This document shows positions 8,733 to 18,307 of a stretch of DNA of 64,000 nt, piece after piece. A program made the translations under genes and the position numbers. Numbering within the stretch: the first letter of the stretch is position 1; each line of letters begins with the position of its first letter. The DNA is from Deltaproteobacteria bacterium (GTDB lineage Bacteria; UBA10199; DSSB01; JACPFA01). The notes below the pieces were generated by a model. That model did no database searches. It saw nothing but the letters and a program-made list of their open reading frames with translations, and was not told where the DNA came from. The DNA is taken from assembly GCA_016183235.1 (NCBI GenBank), contig JACPFA010000043.1, positions 1 through 64,000 of the forward strand. Reading direction: 5' to 3'.

Positions 8733-11390
8733 ATGACGCTGCACACACTTTATCTCATTGATGGTTCTTCGTTTATTTTTCGTGCCTATTTTGCCTTGCC
8801 CAACCTCACTAATTCGAAAGGCTTCCCCACTAGCGCTATTTATGGCTTTAATAATATGTTGCAGAAGCTGATTCGCGAAAAAAATCCTCATTACTTAGGC
8901 GTTGTTTTTGATCGGCCCGAGCCTACCTTTCGTAAAGAAGCCTTTGCCGCCTACAAGGCCCAACGGGAAGAAATGCCGGGGGAATTGGCTCGGCAAATTC
9001 CTTATATTAAAAAGTTAGTTGAGGCCTGGAACCTCACTTGTTTGGAACTGCCTGGTTTTGAAGCCGATGATATTATCGGTACCCTGGCCAAACGTTTTAC
9101 CGACATTCCTATGGTCGTAGTAACCGGCGATAAAGACCTCATGCAATTGGTCAACCAGCGGGTGAGCCTTTATGACCCAATGAAAGATAAAAATATTGGA
9201 GAAAAAGAAGTTTTAGAAAAATTTGGAGTATCACCTGGGCAGGTGATCGAGGTTTTAGGCTTAGCTGGCGACACCTCTGACAATATTCCCGGGGTGCAGG
9301 GGATTGGGCCTAAAACTGCCGCTAACCTTATTCAAACCTATGGTAGCATTGAAGCTGTCTACGCCAACCTCGACAAAATCAAAGGCAAACAAAAAGAACG
9401 TTTAGAACAAGACAAAGACAAGGCCTTTCTTTCTAAAAAACTCGCCACGCTTCACACTGAGGTTCCCCTTGCCTGTGCGCTCGATGCGCTTGAAAGAAAA
9501 CCGCCTCACGAAGATGAGCTGCAAGCCCTTTATCGAGAATTTGAATTTACTCGGCTTTTGCAAAATGAGCCGCCTAACCCTTTATCAGGTTCTTTTGAAC
9601 AACTACCTAAGACAAATTATCATTTAGTGGATAGTGAACCAGCCCTTGCGAAATTAATTGAACAGTTAACTCGTGCAAAAACCTTTTCTTTTGATACCGA
9701 AACAGACTCATTAGTAGCTCTGCAAGCCAATCTGGTTGGGCTCTCTTTTGCTGTGGCCCCGGGTGAGGCCTATTATGTGCCCGTGGGGCATCACACGAGC
9801 CAGCCTTTAAAAATTAAAGAAACCCTTGAACAATTAAAGCCCTTATTTGCGAATCCTGATTTAACCAAAGTTGCTCAAAATTTTAAATACGATGCGCATG
9901 TGCTCATGAATTATGGGCTTGAGGTGCTGGGGTTAAGCATGGACACCATGATCGCCTCTTATTTGCTCTCCCCGGCAAGTTCTCATTCACTCGATTTTCT
10001 GGCTCAACATTTTCTCAATCATCGCAATATCCCGTTTAGTCAGGTGGTCCCAAAAACAAAAACCTTTGCCGATGTTGATCTGCAAGCCGCCAAAGATTAT
10101 TCTTGTGAAGATGCTGACGTGACCCTTCGCTTGTCCCGTCTCTTTGCAGAAAAATTATCTCAAGACCAATTAACTTCTGTGTTGTGCAATATCGAACTTC
10201 CCACCACTTATGTGCTTTTAAAGATGGAACGGGCGGGCATTAAAATCGATGTTGATTTTTTGCATGGGCTCAAACAAGAATATCAACAAAAATTAAGCCA
10301 AATCGAAACCGAGATTTTTCAATTAGCGGGGACTAGCTTTAATATTCAATCCCCTAAACAACTGGGCAAAATACTTTTTGAAACACTTCAGCTCCCTACT
10401 CAAAAGAAAAACAAAACAGGATTTTCGACCGATGTGAGCGTGTTAGAAGCATTAGCCAAGACTCACCCCCTACCCCAAAAAATCTTAGACTATCGCAGCC
10501 TGGCTAAACTCATCTCAACTTACATTGATGCCTTGCCTCAACAGGTTAATCCTAAAACGGGTCGGGTTCATACCACCTACAATCAAACCATTGCTGAAAC
10601 CGGGCGACTTTCTTCGACCGACCCCAACCTGCAAAATATCCCCATCCGTACGGAAGAAGGGCGCAAGATCCGCCGTGCCTTTATCACCGAATCTGATTGG
10701 GTTTTATTGAGTGCTGATTATTCGCAGATTGAGTTGCGCATTTTGGCCCACTTAAGTGAAGACCCCGAGCTTTTATCGGCCTTTCAACAAAACCTCGATG
10801 TGCATCGCCTCACGGCCGCAAAAATTTTTAATATCGATCCCCAAGCCGTAACAAACGAACAGCGCGCTATTGCCAAGACGGTTAATTTTGGCGTGATCTA
10901 TGGCCAAACCCCCTATGGGTTATCGGCCCAACTCAAAATTTCCCAAAGCGAGGCCAAACTTTATATCGATCAATATTTTCAAAAATATCAAAAGGTCAAA
11001 ACCTATCGTGACCAGATATTAATGACCGCCCGCCAAACCAAGGAAGTACGCACCCTGCTGGGTCGCCGCCGTCAGGTGCCAGACATTGAGCATCGCAATC
11101 AGGCCTTACGCCAAATGGCGGAACGTTTTGCCTTCAACACGGTTCTCCAAGGCACCGCCGCTGACATTATAAAACTCGCGATGATTCGCCTCGATCAAAA
11201 ATTAACTTCAACTCAAAGCCACGCCAGGCTGCTTTTACAAGTGCACGATGAATTGGTGGTTGAATCCCCGCAAGCTGAAAGTTTTCAAGTTAAAGAAATG
11301 ATTCGAGAGGCCATGGAGGGAGTTCATCCGATGAAGGTTGCCCTTAAGGTTAGTATTGGCATTGGGCCTAATTGGGACGAAGCGCATTAG
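8733..11390 (+). CDS. polA: DNA polymerase I
   Basis: An 885-aa protein from the ATG at 8733 (MTLHTLYLIDGSSFIFRAYF), the conserved PolA start; an upstream in-frame ATG at 8652 would add an unlikely 27 residues. Domains in order: 5'-3' exonuclease (about 1-290, with VVTGDKDLMQL and GDTSDNIPG), 3'-5' proofreading exonuclease (about 320-510, with intact FDTETDS, NFKYDAH and DYSCEDAD acidic motifs), and polymerase (about 520-885, with motif A SADYSQIELR, motif B KTVNFGVIYGQ and motif C QVHDELVVE). It removes RNA primers and fills gaps in replication and repair. It is monocistronic here. The intact proofreading site separates it from the many PolA proteins that have lost this activity. Confidence 0.97.
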   Translation: MTLHTLYLIDGSSFIFRAYFALPNLTNSKGFPTSAIYGFNNMLQKLIREKNPHYLGVVFDRPEPTFRKEAFAAYKAQREEMPGELARQIPYIKKLVEAWNLTCLELPGFEADDIIGTLAKRFTDIPMVVVTGDKDLMQLVNQRVSLYDPMKDKNIGEKEVLEKFGVSPGQVIEVLGLAGDTSDNIPGVQGIGPKTAANLIQTYGSIEAVYANLDKIKGKQKERLEQDKDKAFLSKKLATLHTEVPLACALDALERKPPHEDELQALYREFEFTRLLQNEPPNPLSGSFEQLPKTNYHLVDSEPALAKLIEQLTRAKTFSFDTETDSLVALQANLVGLSFAVAPGEAYYVPVGHHTSQPLKIKETLEQLKPLFANPDLTKVAQNFKYDAHVLMNYGLEVLGLSMDTMIASYLLSPASSHSLDFLAQHFLNHRNIPFSQVVPKTKTFADVDLQAAKDYSCEDADVTLRLSRLFAEKLSQDQLTSVLCNIELPTTYVLLKMERAGIKIDVDFLHGLKQEYQQKLSQIETEIFQLAGTSFNIQSPKQLGKILFETLQLPTQKKNKTGFSTDVSVLEALAKTHPLPQKILDYRSLAKLISTYIDALPQQVNPKTGRVHTTYNQTIAETGRLSSTDPNLQNIPIRTEEGRKIRRAFITESDWVLLSADYSQIELRILAHLSEDPELLSAFQQNLDVHRLTAAKIFNIDPQAVTNEQRAIAKTVNFGVIYGQTPYGLSAQLKISQSEAKLYIDQYFQKYQKVKTYRDQILMTARQTKEVRTLLGRRRQVPDIEHRNQALRQMAERFAFNTVLQGTAADIIKLAMIRLDQKLTSTQSHARLLLQVHDELVVESPQAESFQVKEMIREAMEGVHPMKVALKVSIGIGPNWDEAH

Positions 11391-11480
11391 TTAGCAAATC
11401 GTAAGATAAATATCACGTAAGGTAATGTCTCAGTTTCAGGGGTTTAGCTTTCCTCAACCCGCGCTTCACTCCTCGTATTC

Positions 11481-11631
11481 GCACTTAAAAAACATTAGTT
11501 TGTTTAGAAGTGACTTTGTCATCGCGAGCCCGAAGGGCGTGGCGATCTCCAACATGCTATGGTGGAGGTTGCTTCGTCGCAGACTCCTCGCAATGACAGC
11601 TTTTATAACAAACTATATGTTTTTTAAGTGC
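11481..11631. repeat. Palindrome enclosing a REP-1 pair
   Basis: Outer arms GCACTTAAAAAACATTAGTT (from 11481) and AACTATATGTTTTTTAAGTGC (to 11631) are inverted over about 24 bp with a small indel. The loop holds an inverted REP-1 pair (TCATCGCGAGCCC ... CTCGCAATGACAG, 11518-11599). The gap 11391-11681 after polA contains this element and no other gene. Confidence 0.8.
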
Positions 11632-11681
11632 TCATGACAATATACCTTAAAATACACCTCGTTTTAGGGTATTCATGTAGT

Positions 11682-11906
11682 ATGAAAGTTAAAACCTCTA
11701 TTACATTGTCGGCTTCTATTCTGGAACAATTGAGCTCTTTAGAAACGAAATACACAAATCGCTCCAAGCTCATTGAGGAGGCTATTGTTCTATTTTTAGA
11801 AAAAATCAAAAAAGAAGTTCGAAATCAGAATGATCTATCTATTCTTAATAAAAATAGTGATTCACTTAATAAAGAGGCCCTTGAGGTGTTGGAGTTTCAA
11901 AATTAA
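11682..11906 (+). CDS. Orphan ribbon-helix-helix regulator / antitoxin-like protein
   Basis: A 74-aa protein from the ATG at 11682. It opens with a strand (KVKTSITLSASILEQLSSL) and has two helices (NRSKLIEEAIVLFLEKIKKE), the ribbon-helix-helix layout of CopG/VapB antitoxins. The charged C-terminal tail would be the toxin-binding part. No toxin gene follows: the next gene downstream is on the other strand. It may be a solitary antitoxin, a relic, or a small autoregulator. An in-frame ATG at 11628 lies in the palindrome arm and is a less likely start. Confidence 0.65.
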   Translation: MKVKTSITLSASILEQLSSLETKYTNRSKLIEEAIVLFLEKIKKEVRNQNDLSILNKNSDSLNKEALEVLEFQN

Positions 11907-11952
11907 AGGCCTTGAATCACGCCCTTAAGATGGCTTTGGATTTGGAATGAGC

Positions 11953-14900
11953 CTACGGAGATGGGGGGCTTTCGAGGTAACCCTTGATAAGGGCTTGGGC
12001 CCTAGCTTTAGAACCAGGCGTGTCTTCAAGGTAAAACGGTTGTAAATCGCGATTTAATTCGCCCACGCGAGTTGCATCACCTTGCAGAAATCTTAATAAG
12101 GCAACGGGATTGACCCGCTCATATTTTCCCATTAAGGCATCGATGATGGGCAATTGTTTAATGTCTAAAATTCTAAGGGTATGGTCTTTACGGTAAATCT
12201 TTTGATCTGCCAAAAAACTTTTAAAGGATGTACCACGACTGAGATTATATAGATTTGGAGCATTTGACGGATCGATAAAGGGATTACTAACATAGGCTTG
12301 ACCCCTATGATCATAAAGTACATAGGCATTTACCAGTTGACCCGAGGCATCATAGTCCCCTAATAACAAACCATTTTCTGGCCGACTCATGGCAGCTTGT
12401 ATCGCTGTAAACACCGTGATTTTAGGTTGGTGAATCAATAGCCGCGTCCATAAGCGCTGAACATTGGGATCACGAAATAAAGGAGCTAATAATCGCCCAG
12501 TGCTTGCTGCTCGGCCGTTGACGGAGGCAGGGGTAAGCCCAAAATTTTGCCGAACTTCGCTCATAAAACCCATTGAGAAACCTCCAGAAGACTCTCTAGT
12601 GTACGCTAGTTTTTCAAGATTTCTTTCATAATGATTAATTTCTGGAGTTGGTTGTTCTTCGGTAGGAGGTTCTGTCACACGCGTTTTAAAATTAATGGTA
12701 TAGTGATTGCCATAAAGCTCGCTAAAACTCTGAACCGTTTTCTCAATGGCATTACTATAATCATTTGCAGTTCCTATAGAAATTGGCTCCGAAATTTCTA
12801 AATCAACCACCACTTCAGAACGTTGATACGTATTATAATGCCGGAATAAATTGCCCAAGCGTAAGAGACCTTGGGGTGCCTTTTCGGGGGTCATTTTTAC
12901 ATAAGTATAAGCACCGATAATCCGCACGCGGCCTGCATCATAGAACGGAATAGTGTAGGCATTAAGAAAAGGCATGGCATCCAAATCAACCATCATAATG
13001 GGGGCCCCCGGCAGGCGCCCCTGATTGACCATCTTAATCATTCCATTGATTTGCTCGATTTGTAAAACATAAGGGCGTTCAGTGGTAGGAGTACGATCGA
13101 CACCTGTGTATAAACCCGCAAGGCCCTCAAAGAGATTATTCAATATTTCAATGGTTGTATTGTCAGCCCGATCGATGGCACGACGCAAATCTCTTGAATC
13201 AATGCGATTACCATTGACCACCGTATCGGTATAAAGCGCTTCCCTCAAAGCCAGTTTTACCTCGGCTGGTAAATTAGGTGCTATTCTTGCGTATCGGGCT
13301 GGATAAAAGACCTTAAGTGAGTCATACACAAAGTTAGGCAAACGACGCTGATCGGCATGGGCTTGGGCATGGGCCCTGGCTACCAATACAGGTAAAGTAA
13401 TTTCACCTTCAATGGTTCGCATTTCTTGCGGTAAAATATCAGCAGCCCCACTACCAGCTTCAGTAAGAGCGCGTTTTTGGTTCCAATGTTCAATAATGGC
13501 CTGCATTAACCCACGTTTTGGGTTTCGAGTGCTAGCCACATCGGATTTTAAAACCCTAGTTGTTAAAAAATTTCTAGCTTGATCCGGAGTTAAACTGTTT
13601 GCACCAAATGCATTAGCAGCTTGTGCAATTTCTGCTAACGTCTTAACATTAAACGAACTGCAGTATCTCATATCGGCTTCGACCGGTTGATCAAAAACAA
13701 CCCCCTGCGCCGCTGCCCTTGCACCTTCGTTAACCACAACCATTTGCCCCATATCCTTCAAACGATCACTGTAAATCTTACTGATTTCATACCCAAGATC
13801 GACGGGTGAACCTACGGTAGGAGCCAAATTAGCAAAAGCTAATCTTCCAGCCTGATAACCCATATCGAGAGTAGCAACATTTTTGTAAATACCGCCCCAA
13901 ACTCCAGATTCCATCCGGTCAGAAGTGGCCACTTGAACGTAGTCGCTCTTATAAAGTTTAAGCAAGTTCCGGGCAGCCTGATCAGCCTCCTTAGGGCCGT
14001 AAAATGTCAAAGTAACCCCACCGCCATTAAACAAAAGATCTTGGGGATAAAAACCCTCTACAGGTACGATATCAATGTGATCTAACTCATGAATACGCCG
14101 AACCGCATCAACTGAAGCAGTGTCGCTTGCTCTTTTTCTATACCGACCAATTAAAAAATTACGTTCAGAACGAGGGATTTGAAGAAATCGTTCAACTGGA
14201 TCAACGCTAGAACCTACGGCAGTTACATCTTGATATTCACTTAAGTTAAGTGTCTCGAAGAACGATCGTAAAAGGTTTTTAGCCGCTACAAGCTCGCCTT
14301 CCATCTCACCCACACGCTGCACATTAACTTCACGAATAACTTTTTCAATATATTGGTCAGGGCGATAGGTTGCTACGATTTCAACATTAGGGTCTTCTAA
14401 TTCTGCTCGAGTCAGAGGCCGTAACTGACCGGTACCCCTGTCTCGGGTAAGACCCACGACACCTTTAATAGGGCATCCCAGAATGGCATGTTGGGGTAAA
14501 TTTCGGATGTAGTCATGGGTCACCACCGATGGAAGTGCCGAAGAAGGAATGTTGAGCCATTGCAATTGCATGGTGCGACGCAAGACTTCGGCTTGTTGAC
14601 TCTCCGCTTGAAAAGCAACTACGGGGGCTTCGTGAGAGGCGTTGACCAACATCCCACCTTTGTCTGCAAGCTTCTTACCCTGTTGATTAATCGCCGCAAC
14701 TTCTCGAGCGTCACGACCAATGGTAAAAAGCCCATACCAAAAGGGCAGATTGGCTGGCCCTGGTTTGATTTTATAACGTAACGCCGCCAACAAACCCAAC
14801 ATAGCTCCATTTCCAATCGACAAAGCGCCTTGCGTATAAGGAACCACATCGGTTTGACGAACCTCTGAGGGGGATTGCTCTAAATTGGGTCGAAAGAAGT

Positions 14901-17091
14901 TGGCTACATATTCTTTGACTGATTCATAACTGCCTTTTTCCGCACCGCTTTCACCAAAAAACCCGTCAATCAACGGGCTTTGAGCTGACCAACGAAAGTA
15001 TTCTACAAAACCGATAATCTCGGCAACGAGTTTAATACGATCGACTTGTTCAGCAGACGCATTTTTGGGTGTCACACCCCCGCGTTGGTAGCTTAGTATA
15101 TCATTTTGATTCTCTGTAAAGACACGGCCTAGTGATGCCCCAAAATGATCTAAGGGTATGTCTCGTACGTCTAATTCATCTTGGATGCCACTGACAGTTC
15201 GCAAGGCTTCAGTCAGTGAATCTGTAAGAGCATAAGAAATTTTTTTCTTGTCTAAGGGTCTGGGTAATACCATGGTTTTTGTTTCATCTTTTCTACGACG
15301 AACATCAGGGTACTGCCGCTCAGACACATAGGTGCCGTCTTTTTCTCCCAACCCAGGGATGGCTATTTTAAAAAGTAGCGAGTTCCACCAAGGGCGCCTT
15401 TCACCATAGTCACCTGCCCGGCCTCTCGGGCCAAGCACGGCGGGGTCTACGTTTGCGGCAAAGGCAAGCCGTGGGCCCATGAGACCGACCTGTTGATCCC
15501 AGCTTAAATTGGGGAAAAAATTTTGCCAATTTCTGCCGGTATGATCCCAGAGCCTAGCTAGCGACGGATTGCGAATGATTCTGCCAGCAATGTGAGCCTG
15601 TGTCTCCATTTTGGCAAAGGCCTGTTGGCCTGACCGACCCCACACAATATTTAAGCCCTTGCTTGCGACCATGGGCGTAGCATAGCCAAAAAACCCTTGG
15701 GGAATGGCGGCTTGCCAAGGCAAAGGTTTGTCGCGCAAATGCACAACATATTCCAATTGAGGTGCAACCGTAAAGGCAGCTACACCTAAAGCTGGCCGTA
15801 ACGCTTGTTGTGAATAGGTACTGGCTGAAATGAACCTTTGCGCCACACCCAGACCCGTTACGTTATGTAATCTGGAATGAGCATAGCTTGCAGACATGCC
15901 ACTCCCATGCAAAAGCCCAAAGGTTAGCAAATTAGCCCCCGCCATCTTGCCCACACCCTCTAAGGTAATGGGTAGCCCACGATGGTGTTGAAAATAAGTG
16001 CCCAGCCCTGTCATCACGGCGGTTTCACCCAATATTACCCCGGCCCCTACTTTAGTTAAGGCCCAAGAACCACGGTTAGAATAAATGGGTAAACTTGATA
16101 AAACCAACTTGGGGGCTTGGCTTAAGTAACGGGCCATGGCGACACTCTTGATCATCCGCCCCACCACAAAGGCACCGCCAAAACTCAAAATAGATTCTAA
16201 ACTGGTGGCACTGGAAAAAAACCGCGTGCCTTGAAACACAAAAGCATCGACCCCACGCACACAAGGCCCCTCACCCGTAATCGCCCCAACTTGACATTGG
16301 GCTTGGTGTTGCAAGTGAGAATTTTTGTCTAAATTGTAGGCCCCTAAATTTTCACCATCAGCCACCACACCATAAATCACCACGGCTTCGTTAATGCGAT
16401 CGTCTAACGACAAGTTATTGGCCAAAGCAAAAAGCTCTTGTCTTAAATTCAACCCGGTTTCCCAGGGCAATGCCAAAATATATTGTCGAACTCCACTGCC
16501 ACCTAAGCCTTCATCTAATTCATTTTGAAGTTCTGCCGGTAAATTTTCCCAAGCCGCCTTTAAACTACGCCCTTCTGCCAGCGCATCCGTCAAACGATGA
16601 AAAACCGCCGGTGGATTTTTGTTATCGGATTCAGAATGGCGAGATTGATAAACGGCTAAAAATAATTTGACGGCATCGGAACGTCGAGCGGTGGCTTCGT
16701 ATTCATTAATACCCGTCAAAAGTTGATCAGCCAACGGATGCGATCTTCGTATTTTGGCTAGCTCTGCTTTAGCTGCTTCAAATTTTCCACTGGCTAAAGC
16801 AGAAATCCCTTCGGCAAGCGACCATTGCGTGGTGTCGCCTACTTCACTCGCTAATGTTTTCCATTGAGTGCAAAGGCCTTGCACTACGGAAGGATCTGAC
16901 GGCGAAGTAGCAAGGCGTTGAGCGATGGCTTGAGTGAAGGCCGCAAAGCGTTGGTCGATACTGAGTTTGGGCTCAGAGGATGCAACCACAGAGGCGGCTA
17001 AAGGTTGCGAATTCGCTGAGGGATAATAAGCGGGCTGGTAGGCCTTTTCATTATCAAACTTAAAGTTGAAACGCGGAGCAGGTGAAACCAT
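11953..17091 (-). CDS. Giant multidomain protein, GpsA-like and GGDEF-like domains (head/tail family P1)
   Basis: 1712 aa, not a known family as a whole. Residues 40-260 are helical and repeat-like. A head region follows with the pair Cys266-x10-Cys277 and Gly/Ala-rich hydrophobic segments (about 300-450) also seen in the genes at 34236, 46984 and 49957. Residues about 755-1125 resemble NAD-dependent glycerol-3-phosphate dehydrogenase: a Rossmann loop (SIGNGAMLG), FTIGRDAREVAAIN, PIKGVVG, and GGIYKNVATL containing the catalytic-type Lys1070. Residues about 1362-1460 (MMVDLDAMPFLNAYT and ISIGTANDYSNAIEK) look like a degenerate GGDEF fold without the signature loop. The C-terminus is unassigned. 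No signal peptide is evident. It is a single gene with its own start (ATG at 17091, MVSP as in the 46984 gene). Function unknown; domain calls are inference. Confidence 0.7.
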   Translation of the reverse strand: MVSPAPRFNFKFDNEKAYQPAYYPSANSQPLAASVVASSEPKLSIDQRFAAFTQAIAQRLATSPSDPSVVQGLCTQWKTLASEVGDTTQWSLAEGISALASGKFEAAKAELAKIRRSHPLADQLLTGINEYEATARRSDAVKLFLAVYQSRHSESDNKNPPAVFHRLTDALAEGRSLKAAWENLPAELQNELDEGLGGSGVRQYILALPWETGLNLRQELFALANNLSLDDRINEAVVIYGVVADGENLGAYNLDKNSHLQHQAQCQVGAITGEGPCVRGVDAFVFQGTRFFSSATSLESILSFGGAFVVGRMIKSVAMARYLSQAPKLVLSSLPIYSNRGSWALTKVGAGVILGETAVMTGLGTYFQHHRGLPITLEGVGKMAGANLLTFGLLHGSGMSASYAHSRLHNVTGLGVAQRFISASTYSQQALRPALGVAAFTVAPQLEYVVHLRDKPLPWQAAIPQGFFGYATPMVASKGLNIVWGRSGQQAFAKMETQAHIAGRIIRNPSLARLWDHTGRNWQNFFPNLSWDQQVGLMGPRLAFAANVDPAVLGPRGRAGDYGERRPWWNSLLFKIAIPGLGEKDGTYVSERQYPDVRRRKDETKTMVLPRPLDKKKISYALTDSLTEALRTVSGIQDELDVRDIPLDHFGASLGRVFTENQNDILSYQRGGVTPKNASAEQVDRIKLVAEIIGFVEYFRWSAQSPLIDGFFGESGAEKGSYESVKEYVANFFRPNLEQSPSEVRQTDVVPYTQGALSIGNGAMLGLLAALRYKIKPGPANLPFWYGLFTIGRDAREVAAINQQGKKLADKGGMLVNASHEAPVVAFQAESQQAEVLRRTMQLQWLNIPSSALPSVVTHDYIRNLPQHAILGCPIKGVVGLTRDRGTGQLRPLTRAELEDPNVEIVATYRPDQYIEKVIREVNVQRVGEMEGELVAAKNLLRSFFETLNLSEYQDVTAVGSSVDPVERFLQIPRSERNFLIGRYRKRASDTASVDAVRRIHELDHIDIVPVEGFYPQDLLFNGGGVTLTFYGPKEADQAARNLLKLYKSDYVQVATSDRMESGVWGGIYKNVATLDMGYQAGRLAFANLAPTVGSPVDLGYEISKIYSDRLKDMGQMVVVNEGARAAAQGVVFDQPVEADMRYCSSFNVKTLAEIAQAANAFGANSLTPDQARNFLTTRVLKSDVASTRNPKRGLMQAIIEHWNQKRALTEAGSGAADILPQEMRTIEGEITLPVLVARAHAQAHADQRRLPNFVYDSLKVFYPARYARIAPNLPAEVKLALREALYTDTVVNGNRIDSRDLRRAIDRADNTTIEILNNLFEGLAGLYTGVDRTPTTERPYVLQIEQINGMIKMVNQGRLPGAPIMMVDLDAMPFLNAYTIPFYDAGRVRIIGAYTYVKMTPEKAPQGLLRLGNLFRHYNTYQRSEVVVDLEISEPISIGTANDYSNAIEKTVQSFSELYGNHYTINFKTRVTEPPTEEQPTPEINHYERNLEKLAYTRESSGGFSMGFMSEVRQNFGLTPASVNGRAASTGRLLAPLFRDPNVQRLWTRLLIHQPKITVFTAIQAAMSRPENGLLLGDYDASGQLVNAYVLYDHRGQAYVSNPFIDPSNAPNLYNLSRGTSFKSFLADQKIYRKDHTLRILDIKQLPIIDALMGKYERVNPVALLRFLQGDATRVGELNRDLQPFYLEDTPGSKARAQALIKGYLESPPSP

Positions 17092-17194
17092 GGGACAATT
17101 ACTTATAACATGTTGATTTTAATTAACTTTATCCCCCTCAACTCCACAGTCCCTGATCGTACTAAATCATTTAAAGTTGCTAACATGGACTTTC

Positions 17195-17278
17195 TGTCAT
17201 TGCGAGCCCAACGGGCGTGGCAATCTCACCGGTTAGACAGAAGGGATTGCCTCACCCCGTTGGGTTCGCAATGACAGA
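17195..17278. repeat. REP-1 inverted pair
   Basis: A TCATTGCGAGCCCAACGGGC arm and its inverse (CCCCGTTGGGTTCGCAATGA) enclose a CACCGGTTAGACAG centre. It is the most complete example of the REP-1 unit in the window, lying between the giant gene and the carbonic-anhydrase-like gene. Confidence 0.85.
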
Positions 17279-17334
17279 GGGGCCCCGCTGCCGCTTCCGC
17301 GATGGCTCCACTACAGCTGCCGACCTCGTAAGTC

Positions 17335-17862
17335 TCACAGGTTCCTACTTACCGATTTCAAATAACTCTGCGCTAATTCATAATAATGATGGGCCGAAGC
17401 CTCTAAAAATTGAATTTCTAATTCGGTTAAATCTCGAACGACCTTGCAAGGCGACCCCAAGGCTAATACCCGAGGAGGAATAACCGTTCCTTCAGTCACC
17501 AAGGAACGGGCCCCAATCATGGCACTTTCACCAATCACACAACCATCGAGCAACACCGATCCCATCCCAATCAAGGCGCCCTTTTTGATATGACAACCGT
17601 GGATTATGCAACTATGCCCAACGGTAACTCCCGATTCAATAACAACCGGCCACTGACCGTGAGTGACGTGACACACACAGTGATCTTGGATATTAGTTAA
17701 TTCACCAACCTGAATCGAATGCACATCGCCTCGAATCACCGCACCAAACCACACACTGCTGCCACACCCCAGGCTAACGTCGCCAAGCACCGTGGCATTA
17801 TTAGCAATAAATACCTCCGATGAAATTTGTGGGACTTTATTTTGAAATGGCATGACGCCCAT
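17335..17862 (-). CDS. Gamma-carbonic-anhydrase-like hexapeptide protein
   Basis: A 175-aa left-handed beta-helix protein with imperfect hexapeptide repeats (VFIANNATVLGDVSLGCGSS, VTVGHSCIIHGC, ALIGMGSVLLDG). The family residues RGD (VIRGDV), NIQD and the metal-type histidines (CHVTH, VGHSCIIHGC) are present, so a trimeric zinc or iron enzyme of the gamma-carbonic anhydrase / YrdA group is expected; true CO2 hydration is not assured. An internal ATG at 17853 (MPFQNK) matches the usual family start better and is an alternative. The gene overlaps the VanZ-like gene by up to 26 bp and is the last gene of the miaB-bfn-vanZ set. Confidence 0.85.
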   Translation of the reverse strand: MGVMPFQNKVPQISSEVFIANNATVLGDVSLGCGSSVWFGAVIRGDVHSIQVGELTNIQDHCVCHVTHGQWPVVIESGVTVGHSCIIHGCHIKKGALIGMGSVLLDGCVIGESAMIGARSLVTEGTVIPPRVLALGSPCKVVRDLTELEIQFLEASAHHYYELAQSYLKSVSRNL

Positions 17863-18307
17863 TAAATTTTTTCACCCATTGCAGCAAAATTAAAAAAGCC
17901 ATGGCCCCTAAAAAAGACCCAATCGCATCGGCGATCATATCGCCATAAGAATAAAACCGGCCCGGCACAAAGTACTGATGAATCTCGTCGCCCACGCCAT
18001 ACAATGTACTCAAGAGGCCCGCAATGAAAATGATAGCGAGGGCTTTAAAATTGCTAGTGCCTTGGATTCCATAGGCGACTAAAAACCCCAACCCACCATA
18101 GGCCATAATGTGCAAAATTTTGTCGTTAATTTGAGCTGGGGTGGTTCGAACCCCTGAAGACAAATAAAACAGAAGTATGGCGTAAGCTAGGGCGGGAAGA
18201 AATTTTAGCAGATTAGATTGCTTCGTCGCAAAACTCCTCGCAATGACAGAACAGATGTCATTGCGAGGCCAGCCGGCCGAAGCAATCTCTCGCAATGACA
18301 GGTCCAC
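17837..18307 (-). CDS. VanZ-like membrane protein with REP-encoded N-terminus
   Basis: A 156-aa protein, GTG start at 18307 directly after the stop of the upstream gene. From residue 33 it is a VanZ-like protein with four hydrophobic segments and the family residues KILHIMAYGGLGF and GVGDEIHQYFVPGR...DMIADAIGS. The role of VanZ-like proteins is poorly defined; they sit in the inner membrane. The first about 32 residues (LSLREIASAGWPRNDICSVI and on) are translated REP-1 repeat, and no ATG, GTG or TTG lies between the repeat and the first membrane helix, so the repeat probably supplies the start. Confidence 0.75.
   Translation of the reverse strand: MDLSLREIASAGWPRNDICSVIARSFATKQSNLLKFLPALAYAILLFYLSSGVRTTPAQINDKILHIMAYGGLGFLVAYGIQGTSNFKALAIIFIAGLLSTLYGVGDEIHQYFVPGRFYSYGDMIADAIGSFLGAMAFLILLQWVKKFNGRHAISK
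18218..18301. repeat. REP-1 repeats inside the vanZ-like coding region
   Basis: Units ATTGCTTCGTCGCAAAACTC / CTCGCAATGACAG and TCATTGCGAGGCCAGCCGGC / CTCGCAATGACAGG are present as inverted pairs. They lie entirely within the translated 5' end of the VanZ-like gene. Confidence 0.8.

Noticed and set aside
8690-8735. Similarity between the polA leader and minus-strand sequence near 11760-11810
   Set aside because: Only scattered T-rich matches; no shared structure or flanks, so chance is likely.
18146-18160. GGTTCGAACCCC resembling a tRNA T-arm
   Set aside because: It lies within the VanZ-like coding sequence with no acceptor, D or anticodon arm around it.
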